From Phellopilus nigrolimitatus (taxonomy: Eukaryota > Basidiomycota > Agaricomycetes > Hymenochaetales > Hymenochaetaceae): a stretch of 64,000 nucleotides of DNA. The notes beneath the pieces are model-generated. The model did no database searches. It worked only from the letters and a program-made list of their open reading frames with translations, and was not told the origin of the DNA. The number at the start of each line of letters is the position of its first letter. Position 1 is the stretch's first letter. The position numbers were made by a program, and so were the translations under genes. Of the stretch, positions 24,730-35,615 are shown piece after piece. Location of the stretch: assembly GCA_021029095.1 (NCBI GenBank), contig JAJOHG010000004.1, forward strand, positions 1,364,001 through 1,428,000, in the 5' to 3' direction.

Positions 24730-26679
24730 TGTTGTTTATTGCATTTAGAGTAGGAAAAGAAATTGTGAAGTAGACAAAATAAAAGAACGATAAAGCCAAC
24801 AAGTAACCAAGGAGTGTGAGGGAGGAAGGGGAGAATGTTAAAGCCAGCCGAAGAACGAAGCATTATATGAATGCCAATTGTATTAGAAGCAAGTAAGGGC
24901 GTTTCCTCTTTTCAGCAGCACGGTACGCCACGCGCGGACACTCGCAGAAATTCGATTTGAATCCAGCAACTCGAAAGAATCTTGCCAAATAGACCTCCCG
25001 ACCAGCTCAATAGCTCGACTTCAACTGGACCAAAGGCACTGGGTAGCATGGCAAAAGTGAGCGCAAGAAGCGGAGGAAAACAAACGCACGGCTCAGTGCA
25101 TCACCACAAGTGAGTTCATCAGCTTCACTATCATTGAGTATTCCAGCCCATATCCTCATCCTACCGGGCGAACAGGAGCCTCCTTTGGAACTCGATTTCC
25201 CCCTCTATCCATTTTCCTGAGTTTTTTTCTGGTTGCAGTTGTACGGCGGAGCACCTATCAACCACCATTGGCCTCCGCGCCTCACAAGACTGCTAACTTC
25301 GCTGACTGTTCGATCACGACCTCCCAATCCATTCAAACTTGTTTGTCCGGCCTCCAGAAAAGCGTCTTTTCCCCCTGACCAGTTCGCCTTCAAACTGATA
25401 ACGATGCTCTACGTTGGCCCGCTATCCTTCAATCGCACTACTCACGACCGGTTCGAATGTTGGTTTCCTCTTCCGTACCAGAAGGATGTTGGTATCGCCC
25501 ATATTTCATAGAACTCTGATTGAATCATTATTCGAGGACATTTGACTCCTTTTTTTGACATTTTCAAGCTCGCCAGGAGCTTTTTTGTTTTCTTAGCCAA
25601 CAGTCTGGCGGTCACTCTGGAAAGAAACAGCAGCTATCATGGACCTTGGGAAATGGCCTGAGCTGACCTAATATAGAAAGAAGGTGAGTCATCGCTGTAT
25701 TTATGAGCCACATACGCTGCGCATCATTCTTGTACACCTTCCCAGAAACCATGATGGCAAACTAGTTTGCCAGATAAATGATGTCTTTGTGAACCATGAA
25801 GATCATGCCTAGGGGTTGTGCCGCAAGAATCGCCTACCGGTGCAAGGTCGTCGGCTCCAGACTTCAAGACTATAGTCCCTCCAAGCGCAAGATCGGCCAC
25901 ATGATAGCAACAAGAACACTAAAGAGCAAGAAGTTAGAAAACGGCGTATCTGCAAAAGAAGAAGCGTTCCAAAGAACGACGCCCAAACGATGTGATAAGA
26001 CAATCTGACATTACCTGACAAAATTGCCTGAAAATCCTGCATTCCTTCAATCTCAAGTGTGACAATCCTTCAAGACCGAATTTTTGAAACGAGTTTTCGA
26101 AATCAAGAGACTCCAGCAGGCCCCCTCTTATAACAATGACGGCATTTGAAGTAGGACGGACGAGGTTGCAAAAAGCAAGACAGTCGCAAATGCCAAGAGA
26201 CATGACGCCTCTGAACATTCCTCACGAAAATACTACACTAAGAAACTCAAGATTCAGTTACTTGGAAGTCCTAGCCTATAGCTACGAGCTACCTAGTAGC
26301 ACCGTGCCGTCAGAATGTCATGGAAGATCTCGGTGAGCAAGAACGTACTGTCTCCAATAAACCCCATAATTCCAAATATCACCCCATTTAATCGATAAGC
26401 TTCCCCAAAGGCATCTTCTCCCATTTATCGTCTTTGCTGTTTGAAGAACATGTAGCGGTGAACAGATGAGGACAAGATCTGAGCGAAGGCGGTCGAGTTT
26501 GAAGCGGCAAGTCAGCCTCCTCGATTCGGTATGTGCCAGCCCTGGCACCGCGCCACCGCTTCGGCAATTCGTCTCCCCCCACTTGACGCCAACCCAGTTA
26601 CTGCTATCTCATACTTTTTCTCTTTGTCTGGTTTAACAAGTCAAAAAACGCGGTTTAACCGCTTTTATTGGAATATTTC
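24730..26679. other. Gene-poor region
   Basis: Only scattered ORFs under 95 codons on both strands. The longest, 25233-25511 on the plus strand, follows a pyrimidine-TTGCAG acceptor-like site but has no ATG near its start and no motif I know. I see nothing I can support as a gene. Confidence 0.4.
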
Positions 26680-27397
26680 ATGAATTGTGCATCAAGTTAT
26701 CCGGAGCGTGCGGCGAGAATACGCAGAAGTGCATCGGCATAGGAAGAAAACTCAACTCGAGCGTCTGCAACAACCACTGATAGTCAAGGTCGATTGACTC
26801 TCGCGAAACTCTCTACGAAGGCTCCAGCTGCCAAAGCCGTTTTCGGAGTCAAGATCGCTGAGCGTGAGGGAAAGAATGTGTCTCAGTGGCTGCCGTACGC
26901 GATCGACCGAGGTCATGTACTTGTACTCTTCCCCTGTGAGTCGTGTTGTTGAATTCATTTTATTTTCTCCGTAGGAGGACAGACTCTACTTTCCTCCGTC
27001 AAGACATCGATACTTGGATTAAATCAGGTGAGTCATAGACATTATTTCTGCGTTAGCCACCGGCCTGGCATCGCTTCCTTTATCATCGCATCTTCTACCA
27101 TAACACTCGTTATACGAGTTTACGCATATTTCTCTTCTTGCTTTTAGCGTTGATCTGATTCTCTTGCAGTCTTCACGGTCGCTGTCCGTGCACGCTGAAT
27201 ACTCTTGGGTCAGTGCCCAAGGATTTGGACTTGGTATCGACTGCATCGATCATCTTGTAGAGCAGATGCAGACCCGTATAGTTAATCGGTGACTATCCCA
27301 TTGTTTTTGTTTACCGTCATATTTAGCATCTATTCTTGTGTGATTTTACAGGCGCTTAGGAAGAGTATCGTCCACGGAACTCGGAACCCTCCACTAA
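26680..27397 (+). pseudogene. Decayed multi-exon gene, unknown family
   Basis: From an ATG at 26680 one frame runs to 26935 with a single in-frame TAG at 26740. Later segments 26975-27027, 27170-27288 and 27352-27397 join in phase with good GT-AG sites to an end at TAA (…GTLH). They read as protein: SQWLPYAIDRGHVLVLFP, GQTLLSSVKTSILGLNQ, EYSWVSAQGFGLGIDC. Joining the best donor (26936) to the next exon makes TGA exactly at the junction; only a weak donor at 26912 avoids it. Two separate stops in an otherwise good model suggest decay. I do not recognise the family. Confidence 0.4.
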
Positions 27398-28501
27398 ATT
27401 GCTTCAAGAGATCTGTAAACAATGCACATTTGGAAGAGACAAAGTGTTGACGAAATTATCGACTCTGAGCTGTCCGGCCGAACATGCGAGTATGAAAGTC
27501 AAATACATCAAATTAACTTGGGTATGCGGACACTCGAGCACGCGCAAAATCTGAATGCAATCGGCAGTAATTATGCCGGTACCAAACCCTGGGTTTTTTC
27601 TCGACAGACTATGGCAAAGACATAACTGGCAGTCAGCGTTGCGTGTTTTTCGAAGACATATTCAGTAGGTGAAAACTGTGAATGAACCATGGTCTTCGCT
27701 AAATTAACGAACGGCCTGTCCTCCCAATGCGACCTTGTCTGCACGAAGGGACTTTGCTTCCTTCGCCGGCCTCAATGGTGCACATGTGCATGTCCTTCAT
27801 CGCTCTTTGTTGCATTGACATCATCATCGGCATCATGCCACTGGATATTCTTTCCACTAGCTCAAGCGAAAGGGACCGCCACGTCGCGCCTTCCAAGTCC
27901 GGCGCGTAGTTTCCGATTCGTGAGACACTGGCGGAAGAGGGCTTGGGGGGGGGGGGGGGGGGGGGGGGCGGTTCGTTCTTCAGCTCTTTAGAGAAATTGG
28001 CCAGAGTGCGGGGGCGAGGTGTATCGCATGTGGTACGATATCTATCATGTGTTGTACTCATGCAGCCCTTGCAATACACGAATCTGAAAAAAAGTTGGCG
28101 ATGAACGGCCTTATGTCGCAAATAGCGAGGAGATTATTACCTCCTGAACCACGAGCTTCTGCTGCAGTATCAGTTCATTTCAACTTAAGAGAGGCAAACG
28201 ATGTGAATTACTTACCACGCGATGGAAACGCGGAAAGTCAAGGCGTCGCGTGCAGAATCAGACGCGTCTCTTGTCACTTCTCACATTGTCAATACGAGTG
28301 CTGAATCTCGTTCTTGGTGAATTTGCTGTGCCTAATATCCTAGCGATTAAGGAAGACAAGATCTTGTTTTGTAATATCCTCGGTGCTGCGTACCGAATGC
28401 TGCCCCTTCGGCTTCTAAGGACATACACTCATTAAAAGTGGTTGCTTTGTGCTTGCTGCGGCCCCGACGACCTAGGGCTCCGCGAGCGGCGAGGTGCTCC
28501 C
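27398..28501. other. Gene-poor spacer before HEN1
   Basis: Short ORFs only, including a 67-codon frame at 27422-27625 with no motif. Contains the poly-G run at 27945. The HEN1 promoter lies at the right end. Confidence 0.4.
27945..27968. repeat. Poly-G run, 24 nt
   Basis: Twenty-four consecutive G on the plus strand, flanked by GCTT and CGGTTCG. Length is likely unstable in vivo and in sequencing. It can form G-quadruplexes. Confidence 0.95.
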
Positions 28502-30336
28502 ATGCCGTCCTCTGACCCACTGTCGAAAACCGTCGAGGGTGCCAGTGCTCCTTCTCTGTACTCTATCGCTCCTGTAATTTCAAAGGATGGTAATGTCGAA
28601 GCATCAGAGACGAAGGTGACCTTCTTCCCTCCCCTACACGCCGCCCGGTGCGCATGGATCCTCAGCATCTTGCGGCGGGAGCGCGTCACGTCCGTAAGCA
28701 CCGCGTCCACCCCTCTCTTTCCGAAGTTCTAACCCGCACTTTTCACGATCGGAATAAAATAAAATAAAACAAAACAAAACGTTCCGGAAACACGAAAACA
28801 CGCGTGTGTACGTGTACGTGTGCGTACGTACGTACAGGTGCTCGATATCGGGTGCGGAGAAGGCGCGCTGCTCCGCTGCCTCTGCAACCCCGCGGCGTTC
28901 CTCCTGCGCGGCGAGCCAGCTGTAGATGGCAGCGCGGACGCCGCGCCGCGCCCGGCTCTCAGCCCGCAGGCATCCGGCCGCGCAGCGGGCGTGGGCGACC
29001 CGCCGGACCTGCACGTCGCGCGGCTCGCCGGGCTGGACGTCTCCGCGCCCGATCTAGCGGCGTGCGCGGACGCGACGGCGCCGCGCGCGGCGTCGTGCAA
29101 GCTCGGGCTCCCGCGGTGGGAGCCGCTCGAGGTGACGCTCTGGCACGGCTCGCTTGCTGTATACAACGCGGAGTTCGCGGGCGTGGAGTGCATCGTGTCG
29201 ACTGAAGTGTGGGTGTCTTGCTTGCGCAGGGATGTGCGTATCGAGATGCGCGATGATATGCTCATTATTATTATTATTACTATTATTATCATCATCATAG
29301 GATAGAACACCTCCCTCCCGCGGTGCTCTCCTCCTTCGCGCCGACCCTCCTCGGGCTCTACCGCCCGCGCCTCCTCCTGCTCACGACGCCCAACTTCACC
29401 TTCAACGCGCGCTTCTCCGCGCCCGGCACGGCCGACCCCGCCGGGCACCCGGACCCCACGCGCCGCACGGCGCGCGTGTTCCGGCACCACGACCACCAGT
29501 TCGAGTGGACCGTGGCGGAGTTCGCGGCGTGGTGCCGGGGCGCGGCGGACGCGTGGGGCTACGAAGTCGACGTGGACGGGATCGGCGTCCCGATGGAAGA
29601 CGACCCGTGGAAGCGCGACGGAGAGCTCGGGAAGGCGACGCAGGTCGCGTTATTCAGGCGGAAGGAGCCCCGGCCGTTTCAAGAACCAGCCACTCTCACG
29701 GCGGAAAACGCTCAGAGAACCGAACAAGGAGCTCACAGATTAATCACGACGCACAGACACGTAGCGCACCCGCAGACGCACAGCCCTCAGGCAATAGCTA
29801 ATATCCAAGTCTTAATTAGCGACTACATGGAGTCTTACTACTTCGACGATGGCTATTCGGTCTGGGACCTCTGGACGGCAGATGTGATTTCAACTGCATG
29901 CGGAGGATATCTGGACGTCCTCATCGAAGCTATTGAGATTTCTTCTGACCTTTGCCTGGAAAGACTTACGGGCGTACCAATGACAGAATGGAGGGTCAGG
30001 TTCGGCGGCAATAGGCATCGAGAAGCTGTCGAAGCGCAAAGGAGGAAACGGACATGGGAAACGGAACAACCAGAAGGCCCACTGAGCGCATCGAGTACGC
30101 AGGACGATAGCAAGCAAGGGGACGGTGGTTGGTCAAATGCAGAGTGGCCGACAGAATGGCGGCAGACGCCACACGAACCAGCTGAAGACGACTTCATTGC
30201 TGTGTTGGCAAACAACAAAAATGTCGAGTCTTTCTGGGGCAGGGCAGAGACGCGTGGTGCTGAAAACGCACGGTGGGGAAGCTGGAGCTGGGATCCGGAC
30301 GCGGAAAACCAAGTGAAGGCGGAGATCGTCAAGTAG
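28502..30336 (+). CDS. HEN1: HEN1-type small-RNA 2'-O-methyltransferase
   Basis: Exons 28502-28693, 28838-29208 and 29301-30336 join in phase to 532 residues. The SAM-binding motif I is created by splicing (TSVLDIGCGEGALL, residues about 63-76). The metal-binding motif is joined across intron 2 (STEVIEHLPPAVL), followed by LTTPNFTFNARF and RHHDHQFEWTVAEF, which carry the remaining conserved His. HEN1 methylates the 3'-terminal ribose of small RNAs, protecting them from uridylation and decay. The C-terminal 200 residues are hydrophilic and lineage-specific. Codon use changes sharply: exon 2 and the first 400 nt of exon 3 are extremely GC-rich, then composition becomes ordinary near 29690. Intron 1 ends in alternating GT/CGTA repeats and intron 2 in ATT repeats. 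Confidence 0.92.
29262..29299. repeat. (ATT)n/(ATC)n microsatellite in HEN1 intron 2
   Basis: The trinucleotide run ATTATTATTATTACTATTATTATCATCATCATAG ends exactly at the splice acceptor, so it forms the region where a polypyrimidine/branch signal is expected. Length changes would directly alter acceptor context. Confidence 0.85.
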
Positions 30337-30585
30337 TGTTCATTTCTTGTTCGTCCCGTTTAGCAAGAACTTCGTTCTGGAGCTTGTAGGCCCTAGTATT
30401 TGAAGCTTAGAACTCATTCCGATGTCCATGAAGTCCAGCATGAACTGATTAGACTCGAATGTGAATATGCTACAATATATATATAAACACCTTCGTGGCG
30501 TCAGTCAACGGTTTAGGTGCAGAAACGCGTGTAAACTCACAACATCCCCCTCCCAACTCCAGCCTCACGGCCAAGTCGAAAGCTT

Positions 30586-30938
30586 CTATTCAAGTAACGA
30601 CCTTTTGGGAGCTGTGAACGAGAAAGGCGACATTGCAAGTTGGTCAAGACAGGTGGGCTTGCTGGGCAATGCGTGGCGGACGTACCAATTAAAGGATGGA
30701 GCTGGGCCATATACGTGACCATCCACATGAGATAGCAGCACGTCAGAGAGAGGAGGACAGCTGTCCGAATAAGTCTGTTCGTTGGAAAGACATGTATGTT
30801 AGCGGGAAGCGGACAAGAGCGCAGGGAGCGGCGGGAGACGTACGTCTGCTGCGGTCCCTTGGGAGTAGCTAGCCAGGCGATGACCATAAGCCCAGCGGCA
30901 ATGACCAGTATGGCGAGCACAGGAAAGGCAGACGCCAT
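30586..30938 (-). CDS. VMA9: V-ATPase V0 subunit e
   Basis: Three exons (30938-30844, 30774-30686, 30611-30586) give 69 residues, right for this tiny subunit. It has two membrane helices: FPVLAILVIAAGLMVIAWL and LIRTAVLLSLTCCYLMWMVT, the latter with the conserved TxCCYLMW and then YMAQLHPLIAPKR. Subunit e is part of the membrane V0 sector of the vacuolar proton pump and is needed for its assembly. The second and third exons are too short for simple ORF detection. Confidence 0.93.
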
Positions 30939-31906
30939 GGGAGTATATTAGCAAACTACTGAGGAGGGGTCGTCGACAACGTTCCGTGGCGAGCGCGAGT
31001 CGCGACGACGAAGGGTGTGACTGGACGTGACCAAGTATCTAAATCCGGAAGGCGTACCTTGACTCAAGCTGATGACAGAGATCTAAGACATCCAAAGGAT
31101 GCCCCCTAGCTGCCGCATCTGACTAAAGAGAGTGTCTTTCCAGTTGAAATACCTCTTGCGTGCAGTGCCGGCAAAGACCTCAATTCTTGAGCTGCAGCGC
31201 TGTGGTTCGTGACTTGCTTCTCGGATGGTATGAGTGATCTCAATTGTCTAATTGATCGAGCTCAGAACGCACGCAGCAACTACGCAGCGCAGTCTGTGAA
31301 CTACCGTGCCTCTCAGCTGATCATAACGAGCAGATTTACAATGGAAAAATGACTATTCGAAGAGCGGGAGATATCGGGGAAGCCTAGTACTGCGATGAAG
31401 TCGACGCCTTCAGCGGGCGTCCATCGGGGAGAGAGTAATATGCTGTCTCTTCTATGGACTACGCAGTCCGACAGGACGGCAAATCACATTTTACGGGAGG
31501 CATCATTGGCCGGGGAAGGATGGGGAAAGATCCGAGTGCAGTCGGGGAGAAGGAGAACACTCCACCGTACCACTCGCTATGCGGACTTCTAGGACGGTTT
31601 GGGGTACTTGCTGCTGACGATTGCACCCGTTTAAATTGAGACATGCCCACTACATCCAAAGGCGATAGCCGTCTGAATCTGATCTTCCTCTTTTTCTCTT
31701 CCTGTAAAAATTACTTTATTTTTTCTCTCCACAACCGTAATAAGGGGAATTTAATGTGTAGTGCTTGAATATCTGGTCTGCCATGCGAATGACTGATTTG
31801 CCGTGAGATCACACATGACCAGTCTAGCCGCGCCGTCCCAACTCGAGTCTCCTCGCGACGACCACCGCACGTCCTCATAAGCCCTCCTTCTTCCTTCCCG
31901 TCATCC
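30939..31906. other. Divergent promoter spacer (VMA9 / bHLH)
   Basis: 968 bp without a supportable gene. Short frames near 31395-31639 have no motif. CTTTTTCTC-type pyrimidine tracts occur near 31685-31735. Confidence 0.45.
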
Positions 31907-33141
31907 ATGGCCACAATGTCGCTCCTTACCCCCAGCGAGTCCTACAGGTTCGAGTCCGCCCTCCTCGACTTCTCGAACGGCGCCGCCGCAGCCGGCGCCG
32001 AGTGGGCCATGTACACGAACGAGTACGCGGGCGACGCGCCCGCCCAGTACGGCGACGCCGCCCTCCCCCCGCGCCGCGAGGGCTCCGAGCACCTCGCCAG
32101 GGCGACCAAGGACCTCATGTCCCTCGACGCCGGCGCGCTCAAGTGGAACGAGTCCGCCGACCGCGACGTCATGTCGACCGACCTCCCCGTCAGCGCCCCG
32201 CTCGCGCTGAGCGCCCCCTTCCGGCACCCCAGCGCGCCCCCGCACATGCAGCTCCACGCGCTCCCGCCGCCGCGGCGCTACGCGCAGCTGCCGCACACGC
32301 TCTCCCGCTCGCTCGCCGCGCAGCTGCAGCGGCCGCCGCCGCTGACCGTCGCGCCGAGCCACACGCTCGACCACGCCGCCTCGTCCGACTCGCAGCGGAG
32401 CGCGAGCTCCGTCTCGGCCGGCCCGACGCCGCCCCCGCCCACGCCGCCCACGCTCAAGCGCCCGTACGCCCCCTCGCCGGACTTCGCGCCCCGCGCCGGC
32501 CCGAGCGCGGGCGTGGGGCCCAGCCCCGCATCGCGTCCCCGCGCCAAGAAGCCCCGTGCCTCGCCCCCGCACCAGAACGGCCTCGTCCTCAACGCGAAGC
32601 AGACGCTGCTGACGCCCTCGCAGAAGAAGGCGAACCACATCCAGTCCGAGCAGAAGCGCCGCGCGAACATCCGCAGGGGCTACGAGGCGCTGTGCGAGAC
32701 CGTGCCCCCGCTGCGCGAGGCGATCCGCGCGGACGAGGAGGCGCAGGCCGCCGAGGAGGAGAGCATGAAGGGCAAGGGCAAGAAGAAGGGCAGGGGGAAG
32801 CGGGCCGCGAGCGAGGCGAAGGACAAGATGGACGGCCGAGCGGGCCCGAAGAGCGAGAACGTCGTCCTGGCGAAAAGTATGTTTCTCTTCGATATGTTAA
32901 GTGAGCTTAGGTTATAACGGTTATATTTTCAGCTATTGACTACATCAACGACCTCCTTTCGGAGCGAGCGGTGTTGCTTGACAAACTAAACCGTGCGCGC
33001 AGCAGGCTTGCCCCCGGGCATCCTGCTCGCACACCTCAGACAGATCCTCTCTGGGAACGAGAGTGGACGGGCGGGCTGGGCAGCCTGGATGATAGCGGCG
33101 ATGCAGGCGAGGGCGATTCGGATGACGAGGATGATTCATAG
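31907..33141 (+). CDS. bHLH transcription factor
   Basis: Two exons, 31907-32876 and 32933-33141, give 392 residues. The bHLH domain lies near residues 243-335: a basic region NHIQSEQKRRANIRRGYEAL (His, Glu and Arg at E-box contact positions), helix 1, a long Lys/Glu-rich loop, then helix 2 joined across the intron (NVVLAKTIDYINDLLSERAV). This basic region predicts CANNTG/CACGTG binding, as for fungal Ino4-, Mlx- or Cbf1-like factors. The N-terminal 240 residues are Ala/Pro-rich and disordered; the tail is acidic. Exon 1 is extremely GC-rich (third positions almost all G or C), unlike exon 2. The two long ORFs overlapping exon 1 in other frames are by-products of that composition. Confidence 0.88.
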
Positions 33142-34105
33142 TTGTTTTCCCTCCCTCACCGCAACCTTCCTCTGTCGTCCGGGGTTTCTTTCCAAATTCC
33201 TACTGCATGTTGTTCTGCTCTCACGATTTCCCTTCTTTCCGGTGCCAGCTTTTTATGCGTATGTCGTTGGATACCTCTTTCTGTGTCAGGACCTGCTATA
33301 TCTGTGCTCTGCGTACTCGTTTTTCTATTCCAGTTTCACTCGTACTGTATAATTTGGAAGTAATATGTGATTTGTACAACATTGATTCTTCCATCTCCTG
33401 TGACAACAAAAGCCTCGGGGTAATGCGATGATGCGAAGGCACCACCCACCGTACGCGGATATGACGCATCAGTGTGCGAAAAAAAATGCGATTACAGTCA
33501 TGCTAGCGTAGTAAGTTCTCTTGGGTGCGTGATCAAGGAAATGCAATGTGGCAAACAGCAACGAACGGGAAGACGGCGGTCTCGAATGCGATGATTGCGG
33601 CTGGGCGCTGCTTGTTATGTGCGGAAACCACGAAGTGAGGGCAAGACGACTGGGAGGCAGAAAAGTCAGCGTGAAGGGGGGAGAAGGTGTTAGAGGGTAG
33701 AGATAGGTAATATATGACAGATGAGTTGGCTAGAGGAAACAAAGTCATGAACGCATGAATAACAAGAAGCGGAGTCGGATTATGCGGGGGGCGGTGCGAT
33801 ACGATACAAGAGACGGTGGAGGTCAGAATAGTAGATGGCGGGGGGTATCGGGATTGAAAATGGTGATGCGGCTCTCTAATACTCGTCGGGTTCGTTTAAG
33901 GTGCAGATAAGTGATGAACAGATGCAGGTAAAGTCTCGTATTTGAGGGCCCAGCAGCTCGCGCGCACACGTACAGGCGCTGGTTTTCGTGGGTGAGTGTT
34001 TGATTATGCGGAGCGGGCGAAAAGCGATAGAGGAAGCGACGCGTCTAAATGCTGTATTTGTGCGATGCCGGTCGAAGTTGCGGATTTGGCGCGGCCAGGC
34101 GGGCG
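33142..34105. other. Convergent spacer, 3' untranslated regions
   Basis: Pyrimidine-rich, then AT-rich sequence between the bHLH and Nudix stop codons. No gene seen. Confidence 0.45.
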
Positions 34106-34691
34106 CTATCGCCTCGGCGCGAGCGACGACAGCATGAGGCCTTGGGAAAGCTCTGGCTTCCACTGCAAGCGCCTGACGGCCTCGGCGAAGTCGACCCACT
34201 CGCGGCGGCGTTCGCCGCGCTCGAGCCACTCGCTCTCGAGCGAGAGCGCGTCGAGCTCGTAGAAAGTGGTACGTCGCGGTCGCGCCATTGATGGTCGTGA
34301 CGTATTTCGTGATCGTGCCATGCACGCCCGCTGTCATGGGGGAGAGAAGCGGCGAAGTGCGTGAGAGGGTGGGGGACGGGCAGAGGAGCAAAGGGTGAGA
34401 CCTTCTTCCAGAGCTTCACGCGACGCCGCTGCCTCCAACGTTTTGTCACTGGTTTCCCAACCTCCTTTGGGCACTAACGGCGGGAGTCGTGGGCAGACAA
34501 AGTCAGTAGGGTGTCCAACAAATAACGCAAATAAACAAAATGGCGAGAAAAAAGAGTATAAAACAATCGAGCTACTCACAGACCCAGTTATCTGGTCGTT
34601 TTCGACTCGTGACGATCAACACTTTTCCAGTCGCCTTCGAGATGGGAATCGCGCAGCAGACGATGCGGGGCGTCGTCCTTTTCTTGCTCAT
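34106..34691 (-). CDS. Nudix hydrolase, diphosphoinositol polyphosphate phosphohydrolase type (one frameshift)
   Basis: Exons 34691-34580, 34473-34402 and 34330-34106 give about 135 residues once one extra base in the AAA run at 34263-34265 is discounted. The Nudix box spans the second intron: PKGGWETSDKTLEAAASREA, then LEEAG. The end is the hallmark of the Ddp1/Aps1/DIPP family (RREWVDFAEAVRRLQWKPEL and LSSLAPRR). These enzymes remove a beta-phosphate from inositol pyrophosphates and also cut diadenosine polyphosphates. As written the frame breaks just after YVTTINGATATYHF, before YELDALSLESEWLERG. A 41-nt GT-AG excision could also restore the frame but would delete conserved residues, so an inserted base is likelier. 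Confidence 0.82.
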
Positions 34692-35615
34692 GGTGGCTTG
34701 CACGCGGTGGGGTGTGAGTGTGTGTGTGTGTGTGGAGAAAGAGCGTAGAGTTGAGACAATGACGCGATTGCCAGCTTTACGGGTAGGGCTCGGGGCAAGG
34801 GTGAGTCACAGCACCTTCATGGGCTAGCGAGAAATGCTGGTGGACTGTGCGAAGAGGGACAGAAGGCGGGGACGGCTCCGGGACAAATTGTTGGCAGTGG
34901 ACACGTCGGCAGATCGGGGACCTGGGCGTGCCGTGGCTAAAATACCAGTTCTGATCTGTCGTGTGCGCGGAATTTTCCCAGTCTGGACGCTAGAGCAGGT
35001 GCGGTGCAACGGGCGTAAGACGAGTGCTAGATGAATGGTTGAGTGAAACGCAGATGAGACATACGTGAGCAGCTGTCCTGAGGCGGGCTTTTAAGGAAAA
35101 GCGGAGAGAAAAGCTGGCGTCGATGGGGGGAGGAGTGGAAAATGGTGCACGCTGAAAAAGTAGCGGCCGGAGAGGGTTTAGATACGAGATGGAAAAATCG
35201 GACAGTCAGGCGGATGGGTGGCTGCTGTGGCTGAGCTTGATTAGCGTCCCCTTGTTGTTTTGGTAACTTAATATTACGTAATTGAACCAAGAGCCAAGCG
35301 TTGTGCAGCACACACGCACGTTCTTCGGCATGTTACTGGACGGAATTTCTATCTTTTTTGTTGGTGATCCATCAACAGCACATGCTGGACACTCGTGTCA
35401 TATCTATTTTCTGCAATCAGTTTTCTATTTCTAATTTGCGTAAGCAGCCCGCGGAGTTCTGTGCACGCCATATATTACTATAAGCAATAGCAAAATAACA
35501 AACGAAAAACAACGGAAATATAATTTATAACCAGTCCCTGGCGTGTATTATCCGACTCGGTGTCTAGGTCACTCCCCTCAACTAGTGTATGTTACTTATC
35601 AAGGTTTGCGCGCGC
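34692..35615. other. Spacer between Nudix and ZIP genes
   Basis: Contains the Nudix promoter, including a (GT)n run at about 34716-34731, and the ZIP 3' region. ORFs here are short and lack motifs. Confidence 0.45.

Noticed and set aside
28729..29496. 255-codon minus-strand ORF over HEN1
   Set aside because: By-product of GC-rich HEN1 coding sequence and ATT repeats; HEN1 motifs are on the plus strand.
31901..32904. Long ORFs of 245 and 300 codons overlapping bHLH exon 1 in other frames
   Set aside because: Arg/Ala/Pro repeats expected from extreme GC content; no motifs, and the bHLH frame explains the sequence.
33876..34391. 171-codon minus-strand ORF over the Nudix gene
   Set aside because: Carries the Nudix exon 3 start in frame but then reads the wrong frame because of the extra base at 34263-34265; the conserved end is in the next frame.
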